From: Methanocella paludicola SANAE
GTDB lineage: Archaea; Halobacteriota; Methanocellia; Methanocellales; Methanocellaceae
Direction: 5' to 3'
Length of the DNA: 64,000 nt
Assembly (NCBI RefSeq): GCF_000011005.1
Contig: NC_013665.1
Location: 1,054,001 to 1,118,000 of the forward strand
Below are positions 50,760 through 59,924 of the stretch, one piece after another. The stretch's first letter is position 1, and the number at the start of each line of letters is the position of its first letter. A program made the position numbers and the translations under genes. A model generated the notes under the pieces. The model was not told the DNA's origin and ran no database searches. It saw only the letters and a list, made by a program, of their open reading frames with translations.

Positions 50760-51869
50760 TTATAGCACGGTCTTCATGATGCCGACAGCCTTCTGCAGGT
50801 TAGGCATCGACGTCGCATAGCACATCCGGATGAAGCCCTTACCATGCTCGCCGAATGAGCTCCCCGGCGTGGTGATGACGCCCTTCTTCAACAGCTCCAT
50901 GACCTTAGCCTGCTCGTCGCCCACATAGGGGAAGGCATAGAAGGCACCCTGGGGCATGACACACTCAACGCCCATAGCGTGTAACTCACCAATAAGATAG
51001 TCGCGGCGGCGCCGGAACTCGTCCCGCATGATGGTCACGCAGTTCTGGGGCCCCGTAAGGGCAGCCCATGCGGCACGCTGCGAGATGGAGCAGGCGCACG
51101 CCTGCACGTACTGGTGGACCTTAAGCATCTGGTCGACATAATCCGGGCCGGCGGCAAGGTACCCCAGCCTCCAGCCGGTCATCGCGTAGGTCTTCGACGC
51201 GGCGTTGATGGTGATGACGTTATCCCCGTACCTCGCCGGGCTCTCGTGGACCCCCCCGTAGATGAAGTGCTCGTAGACCTCGTCCGAAATGACAGTCACT
51301 CCCTTATCGAGAGCGATCTCCACGATGGCCTTTATTTCGGCGGGCGTCTGGACGGCGCCGGTCGGGTTCGACGGCGAATTAAGCACGATCGCCCTGGTAT
51401 TTTTAGTGATATATTTCTTGACCATTTCAGGGTCATAGCGCAATGTCTCGCCCAGGGGGACCGGCACCGGCGTCGCATCCGCCATGGTCGCGAGCGCCGA
51501 ATACGAGAGGAACCCGGGGTCGGGGACAAGGATCTCGTCGCCCTTGCCGCATAAGGCCTCGATGGCGATGTGGAGCGCCTCGCTGGCGCCCGAAGTGACC
51601 AGGATCTGGGCAGGCGAGTAGCTCAGCCCGTTCTCGTTCTTGAACTTGGCTACCAGGGCTTCCCTCAGCTCGGGTATGCCCATGTTGCCGGTATAGCCGG
51701 TAAAGCCCTCCTCGATGGCCTTGATGGCTTCCGCCTTGATGTGCTCCGGCGTATCGAAGTCCGGCTGTCCAAGGCCGAGATTGATAGCTCCGGGCCCGGC
51801 GCCCTCGAACATCTTGCGGATGCCCGAGATGTTGATCCCCGTGACCCTCTTGTCGAATTTTACGGTCAT
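50760..51869 (-). CDS. Pyridoxal-phosphate aminotransferase, class I
   Basis: The 369-residue protein has the aminotransferase core: INLGLGQPDFDTPEHIK near the start, SGASEALHIAIEAL, NSPSNPTGAV (substrate loop), VISDEVYEHFIYGG and the lysine site NAASKTYAMTGWRLGY. It transfers amino groups between amino acids and 2-oxo acids, such as aspartate or aromatic substrates. The ATG at 51869 gives MTVKFDKRVTGINIS; an earlier start 30 bases up lacks support. It is divergent from the DUF362 gene with 121 bases between. Confidence 0.9.
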   Translation of the reverse strand: MTVKFDKRVTGINISGIRKMFEGAGPGAINLGLGQPDFDTPEHIKAEAIKAIEEGFTGYTGNMGIPELREALVAKFKNENGLSYSPAQILVTSGASEALHIAIEALCGKGDEILVPDPGFLSYSALATMADATPVPVPLGETLRYDPEMVKKYITKNTRAIVLNSPSNPTGAVQTPAEIKAIVEIALDKGVTVISDEVYEHFIYGGVHESPARYGDNVITINAASKTYAMTGWRLGYLAAGPDYVDQMLKVHQYVQACACSISQRAAWAALTGPQNCVTIMRDEFRRRRDYLIGELHAMGVECVMPQGAFYAFPYVGDEQAKVMELLKKGVITTPGSSFGEHGKGFIRMCYATSMPNLQKAVGIMKTVL

Positions 51870-51990
51870 TAGTAGTGCCTCATTGCTACACGTTAGCATG
51901 CTTATGTTTCGCTCATCGTCAAATATAACTTTCGCCGTTTCACGGAAAAAGAATTTAAACTTACCGCACTTATCCGGACAAGCGTTACCT

Positions 51991-53136
51991 ATGGCTTATG
52001 AAGTTACTATCGCCAGATGCGACTCATATGATGATACGCTGGTCAAAAAATCTATCGAAGAGAGCCTCGCTCCTCTGGGTGGCTTAGGCAGCGTCGTGAA
52101 GAAAGGCGACCGGGTGCTCATCAAGCTAAACCTGCTGGCCGCAAAGCCGCCGGAGGCGGCCGTTACCACGCACCCGTCCGTCGTGAAGGCGGTCGTGCGT
52201 ATGGTGCAGGAGCTCGGCGCCGTGCCCATCGTAGGTGATTCTCCCGGAGGCCGGAGCACAGGCACCTCGTATAAGTCGCTGCTGAAGACCACCGGCATAC
52301 AGCAGGTCATCGATGAGACGGGCTGCGAGGCGGCGCGCTTCGATGATGAGACCGTCGAGGTCATTACGGAGAGCGCGAGGTCCTTTAAAAAGCTGAAGCT
52401 GGCGAAAGCCGTCGTGGACGCCGACGTCATCATCAGCCTCCCTAAGCTGAAGACGCATACGCTGGCCTATTTTACGGGCGCTATCAAGATGCTCTATGGC
52501 TATTTGCCGGGGATCACAAAGACCGAGTATCACCTCCATACTGCCAGGGACGTGAACATGTTCGCCGGGCTGCTCCTGGACATTCACGAGGCCAGGAAAC
52601 CGGATATAACGATCATGGACGCCATAGTCGGCATGGAGGGCGCGGGCCCGCAGCACGGCTCTCCCCGGAGCATTGGCCTCATACTGGCCAGTAAAAGCTG
52701 CACGGCGCTCGACTTTGTCGCTACGACGATTGCCGGGTTCGAGCCATTGAAGGTGCCTACGGTGAAACTAGCGCATGAGCGAGGCATCGGCCCGGGCGCG
52801 CTCAAGGAAATTACGGTATACGGCTGCCCGGTAGAGCCGCTTATCATCAAGGACTTCAAGAAGCCGCCGACCATGTCCATGGAGCGCATCCCGCCGGTGC
52901 TGCTCAATGCCGCCAGGCGCCTGGTCTCAAATCGCCCCAGGATCGATGTATCGAGATGCGTGAAGTGCGGCATCTGCGCCCGGGACTGTCCGCCGAAAGC
53001 CATGAAGTTCACAAAGGGCGCCGCCCCGGTCATCGACCAGGGCAAATGCATCCGGTGCTACTGCTGCCAGGAGCTATGCCCCGAGGGCGCCGTCTATGTG
53101 GCGAAGCCGTTCGTTCGTAAGATCATCGGGCGATAA
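51991..53136 (+). CDS. DUF362 protein fused to a 2x[4Fe-4S] ferredoxin
   Basis: The 381-residue protein has a DUF362 domain (KGDRVLIKLNLLAAKPPEAA, VPIVGDSPGGRSTGTSYKSL, DVIISLPKLKTHTLAYFTGA). A C-terminal ferredoxin follows with CVKCGICARDCPP and CIRCYCCQELCPEGA. DUF362 proteins are common in methanogens and anaerobes and function is not settled; the ferredoxin implies electron transfer. The TATA-less start ATG at 51991 gives MAYEVTIARCDSYDD. It is convergent with the flavodoxin gene, 7 bases away, a possible redox partner. Confidence 0.88.
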   Translation: MAYEVTIARCDSYDDTLVKKSIEESLAPLGGLGSVVKKGDRVLIKLNLLAAKPPEAAVTTHPSVVKAVVRMVQELGAVPIVGDSPGGRSTGTSYKSLLKTTGIQQVIDETGCEAARFDDETVEVITESARSFKKLKLAKAVVDADVIISLPKLKTHTLAYFTGAIKMLYGYLPGITKTEYHLHTARDVNMFAGLLLDIHEARKPDITIMDAIVGMEGAGPQHGSPRSIGLILASKSCTALDFVATTIAGFEPLKVPTVKLAHERGIGPGALKEITVYGCPVEPLIIKDFKKPPTMSMERIPPVLLNAARRLVSNRPRIDVSRCVKCGICARDCPPKAMKFTKGAAPVIDQGKCIRCYCCQELCPEGAVYVAKPFVRKIIGR

Positions 53137-53143
53137 AAAAAAG

Positions 53144-53608
53144 TCAGGCCGTCTCCGCGGCCGCGGCCCTGCCCGGCGGCAGCGAAGCCAGCTCCTTGCC
53201 GAAATCGATGCACACGTCCCTGTTAATTTTCCTCCAGGGCCCCATTGCGCTGTCGAACGAGGTCGTCTTTATCACGACGCCGTCGCAGTCCTCCTGCAGG
53301 TCGTCCAGGTATTTCCTCACCATGAAATTCCTCATGCCGAAGATGCCTGCGAAACAGACGACGAATATGGCCACCTTCTTATTATGCAGGCCCTTACCTT
53401 CGAGAAAATTCCGTATGCTTCTCATGGGCCGGTCATTATAGATAGGGCTTCCCACGACAATGAGGTCATAATCGAGGGACGTGACAGCATTCGGGCTCTT
53501 CACGTCGACGCGTGCGCCCTTAGCTGCGGCGCCTTCCCTTATCCACTGGACGATCTCCCAGGTAGTGCCGCCTTTCGTATCGTAAACTATTAAGATACGT
53601 CCCATCAT
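53144..53608 (-). CDS. Flavodoxin-like protein
   Basis: The 154-residue protein begins MMGRILIVYDTKGGTTWEIV, with the FMN phosphate-binding loop TKGGTT in place of the usual T-x-T-G-x-T. VVGSPIYNDRPMRSIRNFL is the second FMN loop. Its length matches flavodoxin and HemG-type proteins. It carries one or two electrons between redox enzymes. The ferredoxin-DUF362 gene is convergent next to it. Confidence 0.85.
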   Translation of the reverse strand: MMGRILIVYDTKGGTTWEIVQWIREGAAAKGARVDVKSPNAVTSLDYDLIVVGSPIYNDRPMRSIRNFLEGKGLHNKKVAIFVVCFAGIFGMRNFMVRKYLDDLQEDCDGVVIKTTSFDSAMGPWRKINRDVCIDFGKELASLPPGRAAAAETA

Positions 53609-53749
53609 ACCCCATTCAACTCCAAATCATTTCTAATTACGACTATCCTTATGAATTTTATAGTCGGTTTCATTTAATATGACGATAAAATACGTAAATT
53701 TATTGGTAAGGGGTACTTTTCGGGATAAAATAGTAAAGGATAAAAAAAG

Positions 53750-54928
53750 TTACTGAGAGGGGCCCCACTTTTTCAGGGCTACCGCGAGCTCATGGTGAGT
53801 TTTAGCGTACTGCTCCAGCGGGACGTTCTCCTTCCACGCCTCCACGGCCTGGAACATGGCCTTCGCGCCGGCGACGGTCCCCTCGGGATGGCCGTGAATG
53901 CCGCCGCCTGCCTGCAGGATGCAGTCGATGCCATAGCAGTCCAGGTTCGGCTTTAATAGCTGCGGGTAAATGCCGCCCGATACTGCCGGGAACATGGGCT
54001 TGAAATTGTCCCAGGGCTGCCGCAAAATATCCCTCGAGCGGTCGATGTCGCAGACGTTATGCTCCATCTTGCCGCTGTAGGTGCCGATGTGCAGGTTCGT
54101 GCCGCCTACCATGCGCGTCAGTTTCGAGATGACCGGCATGGAAATGCCGAACGGGCCTCGCGTAAGGGCACCGTGCATCGTCCGGTGGACGTGGATGGGC
54201 AGGTCGATGTTCGCCTCGTTGATGGCCTGTATGGCGGAAAAGCCCGCCGTCAGGATGTCGACCATGATCATGTTGGCGCCCAGCTCTTTTGCGCGTTCGG
54301 CCCTTTCGACGATCTTGTCTGCGCCCGTAGTCACGTTTACCGCATACAGGCACGGCTTGCCTACGACTTTCTTCACCTTATCGAGCTTGTCCATGACAGC
54401 CGTCAGGCGTTCCTCCAGCGGGCAAAATGCCTGGTCCGTCAGTGTCTCGTCATCCTTGATCAGGTCCAGCCCGCCCAGCGCCGCCTGCTCGGCGACCTCC
54501 GCCGTGCGCTTCGGGCTCAGCCCCACTTTAGGTTTTATGATCGTGCCTACCAGGGGCCTGTCATATACGCCCAGGTACTTCCTGACCTCCTTTATTCCAA
54601 AGACAGGGCCCTTATAGTATTTTACCAGTGGATCAAAGTCCACGTCCTCCAGCCGTAGCGCCTTGAGGCCGCCCAGGCCGTACAGGTTACCTGCCACGAC
54701 GGATAGGATCTGCGGAATGTTGGTGGGCTCGAAGATCTCCTCGGGGAAGTCGATGACGACTGTATTGTTCTCCGCGCTGACGACCCGCGCTCCGACCTTC
54801 TCATGCACTTCCCTCTCTGCCGGTACGTTCGTCCAGGTGCCTGTAGACTGCTCGGCCGCGATCTCTTTTGCGACAACATCAAGAGGCTTCGTCTCCGCCT
54901 CAACGTGATACGTGGTCCTGACCATCAT
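53750..54928 (-). CDS. rbcL: RuBisCO large subunit, form III
   Basis: The protein of about 392 residues carries active-site residues of true RuBisCO. These are AEQSTGTW (the E60/T65 region), IIKPKVGLSP (K175), GLDLIKDDE (the K201, D203, E204 metal site), VHRTMHGAL (H294), LHIGTYSGKME (H327, K334), AVSGGIYP (S379-G381) and GGGIHGHPEG. It is therefore a carboxylase, not a form IV protein. Its methanogen context and length fit form III, which in archaea works with AMP phosphorylase and ribose-1,5-bisphosphate isomerase. Neither partner is in the window. Two tandem ATG codons begin it. Confidence 0.93.
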   Translation of the reverse strand: MMVRTTYHVEAETKPLDVVAKEIAAEQSTGTWTNVPAEREVHEKVGARVVSAENNTVVIDFPEEIFEPTNIPQILSVVAGNLYGLGGLKALRLEDVDFDPLVKYYKGPVFGIKEVRKYLGVYDRPLVGTIIKPKVGLSPKRTAEVAEQAALGGLDLIKDDETLTDQAFCPLEERLTAVMDKLDKVKKVVGKPCLYAVNVTTGADKIVERAERAKELGANMIMVDILTAGFSAIQAINEANIDLPIHVHRTMHGALTRGPFGISMPVISKLTRMVGGTNLHIGTYSGKMEHNVCDIDRSRDILRQPWDNFKPMFPAVSGGIYPQLLKPNLDCYGIDCILQAGGGIHGHPEGTVAGAKAMFQAVEAWKENVPLEQYAKTHHELAVALKKWGPSQ

Positions 54929-55120
54929 AATGAACACGCCTGAAAATATGTTTGTGAAAAAAATGCTCCAAAGGCATAAATGCTTAATGGTTATTACATA
55001 GTATACAAAACGGCAAGAATTATATGTAAAGAATTATCATATTTAATCATTAGGTAATTTTAAGTTAGATAAGAGCCACATACATACAGACTATCACATG
55101 TCTACTATAGGGGAAGACGA

Positions 55121-56185
55121 ATGCGTTCGATAATGATAAGCTCCCCGGAGCTATACTCCGGTAAAAGCGCCGTGACCATGGCGCTGGCAATGAAACTCAA
55201 GGACAACGACTACAAGATCAGCTACATGAAGCCCGTGGGCAACATCATCGTCGACTCCAACGGCGTACTCACCGACGACGATGCGCTGACCATGAAGCGT
55301 GTCCTGGGGCTGGACGAGAGCCTGCAAGACCTGGCGCCCATACTATTCACCTATCGCCTGCTCGATGATACGCTGGAGGGGAAGGAAAAGCCGCTGGCCG
55401 GGAAGCTTGAGTCGACCTTCGAGAAGATCAGCAAGGATAAGGACATCGTGGTGCTGGAAGGCGCCGGAGACATGAGCGGCGGCTCGGTGCTCGGCCTGTC
55501 CGACTTCGAGGTGGCCCGCATGACGGGAAGCAAGATCCTGCTGGTCGCCCGCTATTGCGATGATTTCGCTGTTAATCGCATCGTGACCTACATGAAGCTC
55601 ATGCCCAAAGACGTCGAGCTCGTGGGCATTGTGTTCAACAACATCGGCCCGCATTTCATCAATTTCGTAAAGGAGAAGGTCGTACCCTACTTCGAGAAGC
55701 GGAACGTCAAGGTGCTGGGCGTCATCCCCCAGAACAAGACGCTCATGAGCGTCACAGCGGGCGAGATCGCCGAAGACCTGCATGGCCAGGTGCTTGCAGG
55801 GAAGGGTAACCTGGACGTGTCCGTGAACGGCATCGTCGTGGGCGCCATGTCCCTGGATAACGCCATCAAGGTATTCCGGAGAAAGCCTCATAGGGCCATC
55901 ATCACCGCGGGTGACCGTGCCGACACGCAGATGGCAGCGCTCGAGGCCAGATCGCCATGCCTGCTCCTGTCGGGCAACCTGTACCCGACCGCGCCCATCC
56001 TGGGCCGTGCCGAAGAGCTGGGCATCCCGGTGATACTGTTCCCGGACGACACCATGACTCTCGTGGATAAGATGGAGGCGCTGATGCGGAGTGTCCGTAT
56101 CAAGAACCCGCAGAAGATCGAGGTCATGAAAAAGATGTTTTCCGAGCATGTCGACACGGACAGCATCCTGGAAGCCCTTAAATAA
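55121..56185 (+). CDS. DRTGG-domain protein with a P-loop-like N-terminal domain
   Basis: The 354-residue protein starts with an ATPase-like domain similar to BioD/CobB amidoligases (ISSPELYSGKSAVTMALAMK, with SGKS in place of the full P-loop; VVLEGAGDMSGGSVLGLSD later). A middle DRTGG domain is GIVVGAMSLDNAIKVFRRK with IITAGDRADTQMAALE. Such proteins resemble the N-terminal part of phosphotransacetylase (Pta). A regulatory or acetate-linked role is possible. No catalytic Pta domain follows. A long AT-rich spacer precedes it. Confidence 0.82.
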   Translation: MRSIMISSPELYSGKSAVTMALAMKLKDNDYKISYMKPVGNIIVDSNGVLTDDDALTMKRVLGLDESLQDLAPILFTYRLLDDTLEGKEKPLAGKLESTFEKISKDKDIVVLEGAGDMSGGSVLGLSDFEVARMTGSKILLVARYCDDFAVNRIVTYMKLMPKDVELVGIVFNNIGPHFINFVKEKVVPYFEKRNVKVLGVIPQNKTLMSVTAGEIAEDLHGQVLAGKGNLDVSVNGIVVGAMSLDNAIKVFRRKPHRAIITAGDRADTQMAALEARSPCLLLSGNLYPTAPILGRAEELGIPVILFPDDTMTLVDKMEALMRSVRIKNPQKIEVMKKMFSEHVDTDSILEALK

Positions 56186-56261
56186 TATTTATTTTCTCTT
56201 TTTCGTTAATTTTTTGCATTATTGTTTTATTGCTTTAAGCTGCCCGTTCTCTTGGGGAATT

Positions 56262-56750
56262 ATGAGGATCAGAGAGGCGACGGAAAGCGATCTTCCGGCT
56301 ATTGTCGATATCTATAACGGGTCGATCAATGACGGTAAGTCGTCGACTAATATGCAGCCCACGACCGTGAGGCGGAGCACGGGCTGGTTCCGGCAACATA
56401 AGGCGACGGGTAAGCCTATACTGGTGGCCGAGGACGCGGGCCGTATCGTGGGCTGGCTCAGCGTGCGCCCGTTCTACGGCCGGGAGGCCTACGACCGTAC
56501 AGGCAAAGTGAAGATCTACGTGGAGCCCCAGTCCCGGGGCAAGGGCATCGGCAAGGAGTTGCTCGATAAGGCGATGTCCTGCGGGAAGTCGTCGGGGCTG
56601 AATACTTTAGTCTGTTACATGCTCGCGGACAATGACCTGGCCCGCAGGCTGTTCGAGGATTCAGGTTTCGAACGGTGGGGCCAGCTGCCGGGCGTCGCCC
56701 GCATGGGCGGCACGGATAAGGACCTCTTAGTAATGGGACGCCGGCTATAG
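56262..56750 (+). CDS. GNAT N-acetyltransferase (phosphinothricin acetyltransferase-like)
   Basis: The 162-residue protein begins MRIREATESDLPAIVDIYNG, the usual start of the bar/pat-like group. It has GKVKIYVEPQSRGKGIGKEL, the acetyl-CoA-binding RGxGIG loop, and LARRLFEDSGFERWG near the end. It acetylates an amine, possibly a toxic amino acid analogue or a metabolite. It is followed 45 bases later by a paralogue of the same length. The ATG at 56262 is chosen because the sequence before it is AT-rich. Confidence 0.87.
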   Translation: MRIREATESDLPAIVDIYNGSINDGKSSTNMQPTTVRRSTGWFRQHKATGKPILVAEDAGRIVGWLSVRPFYGREAYDRTGKVKIYVEPQSRGKGIGKELLDKAMSCGKSSGLNTLVCYMLADNDLARRLFEDSGFERWGQLPGVARMGGTDKDLLVMGRRL

Positions 56751-56795
56751 CCGCAAGAATAGCTTCATTATGATTGCAGCCCTAGCTGTAGCCAT

Positions 56796-57284
56796 ATGCT
56801 TGTCAGGGACGCGGTGGAGGGCGACCTTCCGGCCATCATAGCTATCTATAACTCGACCGTGCCGGGCAGGATGGTGACGGCCGATATCGAGCCAGTTACC
56901 GTCGAAAGCCGGCTGCCGTGGTTCAGGGAGCATAGCCCCGGGTTTCGGCCTCTGTGGGTCGTCGAGGATGACGGCCGGATACTGGCCTGGCTTAGCTTTC
57001 AGTCTTTTTATGGGCGCCCCGCCTATCGTGCGACTGCCGAAGTGAGTGTTTACGTATCTGAAGCTTATCGCTGTAAGGGCATCGGGAGCATGCTGCTGGA
57101 GCGGGCTATCGCTCAGGGTCCAGGGCTTGGGCTGAAGACGTTGATGGGCTTCATCTTCGCCCATAATGTGCCGAGCCTCCGGCTCTTCGAAAAGTTCGGT
57201 TTCGAAAGATGGGGATATTATCCTGGAATTGCCGAGGTTGATGGTATTGAAAGAGACCTGGTTATTGTTGGACGTAAGTTGTAA
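56796..57284 (+). CDS. GNAT N-acetyltransferase, tandem paralogue
   Basis: The 162-residue protein follows the gene at 56262 and shares its plan: [37 protein letters not shown] (acetyl-CoA loop CKGIGS, Arg replaced by Cys-Lys), [19 protein letters not shown]. It is a local duplication that has diverged. Specificity may differ. Palindrome copy D follows it. Confidence 0.87.
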   Translation: MLVRDAVEGDLPAIIAIYNSTVPGRMVTADIEPVTVESRLPWFREHSPGFRPLWVVEDDGRILAWLSFQSFYGRPAYRATAEVSVYVSEAYRCKGIGSMLLERAIAQGPGLGLKTLMGFIFAHNVPSLRLFEKFGFERWGYYPGIAEVDGIERDLVIVGRKL

Positions 57285-57308
57285 TTTTTCTTGCTCTTAT
57301 TATGCTTT

Positions 57309-57748
57309 GCAGTCTTGGCGTGTCCTCAACCACAGAGACGCAGAGCGCACGGAGTTTCACAGAGTTTTTATTTAATAATTTGAGACTCAGAGGGCACGAA
57401 GCCCGGTTTATTGGCTTACCTGAGGCACAGAGCTTATCGAGGCACGGTTGACCAATAAACAATTTAACCGGTTTATCCTCGCCAGTGCCTCTAACTACTC
57501 CGTGCCTCAGGACAGTTATAAACCCGTACTCCGTGCCCTCTGAGCCTCAATTTTTAAAAAAACGCCGATGAGTCGTAGGCTCGTGCATAATTGATGAAAA
57601 TTGTATGGACTTTTGGATTCAAACGACTATTTTGTACTATTATGGAAATACCTTCTATGTCAGCCCTTTAACATGACATTTTCATAGGAAATCTCTGTGT
57701 GTCTCTGCGCTCTCCGTGCCCCTGTGGTTGAGGACACGCCGAGACTGC
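57309..57748. repeat. Long imperfect palindrome (CTCTGTG family, copy D, reversed)
   Basis: The outer 27-base arms at 57309-57335 and 57722-57748 match in 26 positions (GCAGTCT, GGCGTGTCCTCAACCACAG). The centre has TCGAGGCACGGTTGACCAAT and GGTTTATCCTCGCCAGTGCC, the inverse of the centres of copies A-C, so this copy lies in the opposite direction. About 130 bases near 57565-57695 interrupt the right arm. No gene lies in 57285-57818. Confidence 0.88.
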
Positions 57749-57818
57749 ATCGTTAAAAATGAAAATTTCATTATCAAAATGATGGGCATACGACTGCATA
57801 GCTGTAAGCGATAATCAG

Positions 57819-58631
57819 CTATAGCTGAATGTCCATGCTGAAGTCAAGCCACCGGGCATCCCGCGTCAGGGCACCCAGCGATATGACATCCACGCCAGTC
57901 TTCGCATACTCGGAAATATTCGAGAGCGTGATGCCGCCCGAAGCTTCAAGCAGGATGCGCTCATCCACGGACTTCACAATCTTAACACCCTTTTTTATCA
58001 TCGCAGGCTTCATGTTATCGAACATGATGATGTCGGCCCCGGCCCGTGCGGCCTTCTCCGCATCCTCGAGCGACTCGACCTCGACCTCGATCTTCTTGGT
58101 AAAGCTGGCGACCTTCTTCGCTTCCCTGATGGCGTTTTCAAGGCCCATGATGCGGATCTGGTTATCCTTTATCATCACGGCCGACGACAGGTCATAGCGG
58201 TGCGTGTCCCCTCCGCCAAGCTTGACGGCCTTCTTTTCAAATTTACGGAAACCCGGCGTGGTCTTACGTGTCGCGGCGACCCGCACACCAGGCGCAAGCC
58301 CGACACACTTCGCCGTAAGAGTGGCTATGCCGCTCATGCGGCCCAAAAAATTCAGGGCAAGCCGCTCTCCCCGCATAAGGTCCCTGGCGCTGCCCCGGGC
58401 CTCAAGGATAATGTCACCCTTACGGACAGGCTGCCCATCAACAAGATCCGACCCCACGGAAAGCCCCAGGTGCCTGAACACAGCGCAAGCCTCCTCAAGC
58501 CCTGCAAGCACGCCCTCCTCCTTACAAATGATCTGGCCCAGAGCCTCAACAGCCGGCACAATACCATTAGAGTCATCATCGTCGCCCAGGTCTTCCTCGA
58601 AGAAAGCGTCCAGTTCACCAGCCGTGAGCAT
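57819..58631 (-). CDS. nadC: Quinolinate phosphoribosyltransferase
   Basis: The 270-residue protein has the NadC core: RGERLALNFLGRMSGIATLT, RVAATRKTTPGFRKFEKKAV, VKLGGGDTHRYDLSSAVMIK with DNQI next, and EVEVESLEDAEKAARAGADI. It forms nicotinate mononucleotide from quinolinate and PRPP in NAD synthesis. Divergent 53 bases away is nadX, which supplies the first step. The quinolinate synthase NadA gene is not in the window. Residues MLTAGELDAFFEEDLGDDD start at the ATG at 58631. Confidence 0.93.
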   Translation of the reverse strand: MLTAGELDAFFEEDLGDDDDSNGIVPAVEALGQIICKEEGVLAGLEEACAVFRHLGLSVGSDLVDGQPVRKGDIILEARGSARDLMRGERLALNFLGRMSGIATLTAKCVGLAPGVRVAATRKTTPGFRKFEKKAVKLGGGDTHRYDLSSAVMIKDNQIRIMGLENAIREAKKVASFTKKIEVEVESLEDAEKAARAGADIIMFDNMKPAMIKKGVKIVKSVDERILLEASGGITLSNISEYAKTGVDVISLGALTRDARWLDFSMDIQL

Positions 58632-58684
58632 CAACAGCACCGTAAATCATTTGAGCAATCAAGATTTAAGAGACTTGCGATAAC

Positions 58685-59497
58685 ATGTTCAAGATCGGTA
58701 TTGTCGGCGCAGGGGCCATCGGCAAGGAGATAGCCCGCGCCATTGACGACGGCACGGTGCCGGCGAAGCTCGTGGCCATATGGGACCGCCAGGTAGACGA
58801 GGCCAGGGAGTTCGCCGCCTCGCTCAAGCAGAACCCGAAGGTCCTGCCGCTGGAAAGGCTCGTCAGGCAGTGCGATATCGTCGTCGAGGCGGCCTCGCAG
58901 GCGGCCGTACGCGAAGTGGCCGTTGCGGCCCTGTCAAATTCCCGGAGCGTCATGATCATGAGCGTCGGCGCGCTCTCCGATAAGCAGCTTCTCGAGGAGC
59001 TCAGGACGCTCGCGAGAGAGAACCACTGCCACATTCACGTGCCGTCTGGCGCCATCGGCGGGCTGGACGCGGTGAAGTCGGCCTCCATCAAGCGCATCGA
59101 CTGCGTCACCATCACGACCCGCAAGCCCGCTAAAGGCCTGAAGGGCGCCCCGTTCGTCATAAAGAACGACCTCGATCTCGATAAGTTCACCGTTCCCACC
59201 GAGATATTCTCGGGGCCGGCGGCGGTCGCCATCAAGGAGTTCCCGGCCAACGTGAACGTGGCGGCATCGCTTAGCCTGGTAGGGGTAGGATTCGAGAAAA
59301 CCATGGTGAAGGTCGTGGTCGACCCCACCATATCGCGCAACGTGCACGAGATCCATGTAAAGGGCGAGTTCGGCGACTTCCACGCGAAGATCGAGAACGT
59401 ACCCTCGGACACTAACCCCAAGACGAGCTTTTTAGCGGCGCTGTCCGCCATAGCGACGCTCAAGCAGGTTTGCGAGCCGCTAAAGATCGGAACTTAA
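58685..59497 (+). CDS. nadX: L-aspartate dehydrogenase
   Basis: The 270-residue protein starts with the NAD(P)-binding motif IGIVGAGAIGKEIARAI. It has family stretches VPSGAIGGLDAVKSASI, TTRKPAKGLKGAPF and KEFPANVNVAASLSLVG. It oxidises aspartate to iminoaspartate, the precursor joined to DHAP by NadA. Its place opposite nadC supports the NAD biosynthesis role. The two genes share a very short promoter region. Confidence 0.92.
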   Translation: MFKIGIVGAGAIGKEIARAIDDGTVPAKLVAIWDRQVDEAREFAASLKQNPKVLPLERLVRQCDIVVEAASQAAVREVAVAALSNSRSVMIMSVGALSDKQLLEELRTLARENHCHIHVPSGAIGGLDAVKSASIKRIDCVTITTRKPAKGLKGAPFVIKNDLDLDKFTVPTEIFSGPAAVAIKEFPANVNVAASLSLVGVGFEKTMVKVVVDPTISRNVHEIHVKGEFGDFHAKIENVPSDTNPKTSFLAALSAIATLKQVCEPLKIGT

Positions 59498-59529
59498 TCG
59501 ACATAAAATTATATATATACAACGTATAA

Positions 59530-59883
59530 ATGTGTCCAATGTCCCTGGACACGTATCTTCCCGAAGGCGACGGCAAATATATCGTGGGCTCGACCCGCGA
59601 TACCCGGAGCTTTTACTATTTTATCCCGAAGAGGCGGGGCCAGGTCAAGATCGGTTTTCTTGTTACCAATACCGGGGAGTACATCGACTCCGAGTACAAG
59701 GACGTTATCATCTTTAACCCGGAGACCGAGTTCAATACCGTGGAGTCCGGCGATTACCATATCTCCAGGAAGGGCCGCTACACGCATACCGTGGAGCTGA
59801 GCTGCAACGACAGTACACAGCGCTTCGAAGTCTACGCCCAGCCCCGCCTGGGCCGGTTCAGGCTGCTCGCTGAATCGCAGTAA
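59530..59883 (+). CDS. Small conserved-looking protein of unknown function
   Basis: The 117-residue protein has no recognised domain. It looks beta-rich: YIVGSTRDTRSFYYFIPKRR, VKIGFLVTNTGEYIDSEYKD, VELSCNDSTQRFEVYAQPRL. It lacks membrane segments and has one internal cysteine. A TATA-like TTATATATAT is centred about 25 bases before the ATG at 59530, suggesting a leaderless message starting there; an ATG 9 bases on is an alternative. It might be co-transcribed with nothing else. Confidence 0.65.
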   Translation: MCPMSLDTYLPEGDGKYIVGSTRDTRSFYYFIPKRRGQVKIGFLVTNTGEYIDSEYKDVIIFNPETEFNTVESGDYHISRKGRYTHTVELSCNDSTQRFEVYAQPRLGRFRLLAESQ

Positions 59884-59924
59884 CGAAACTGTTTTATCGA
59901 CGGAGCCCGATTATTCTACATCCC

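Noticed and set aside
53750-54928. RuBisCO-like (form IV) protein
   Set aside because: All catalytic and metal-binding residues of true RuBisCO that I could check are present.
55343-56149. Minus-strand frame opposite the DRTGG gene
   Set aside because: His/Leu/Arg-rich shadow; the plus-strand gene has clear domains.
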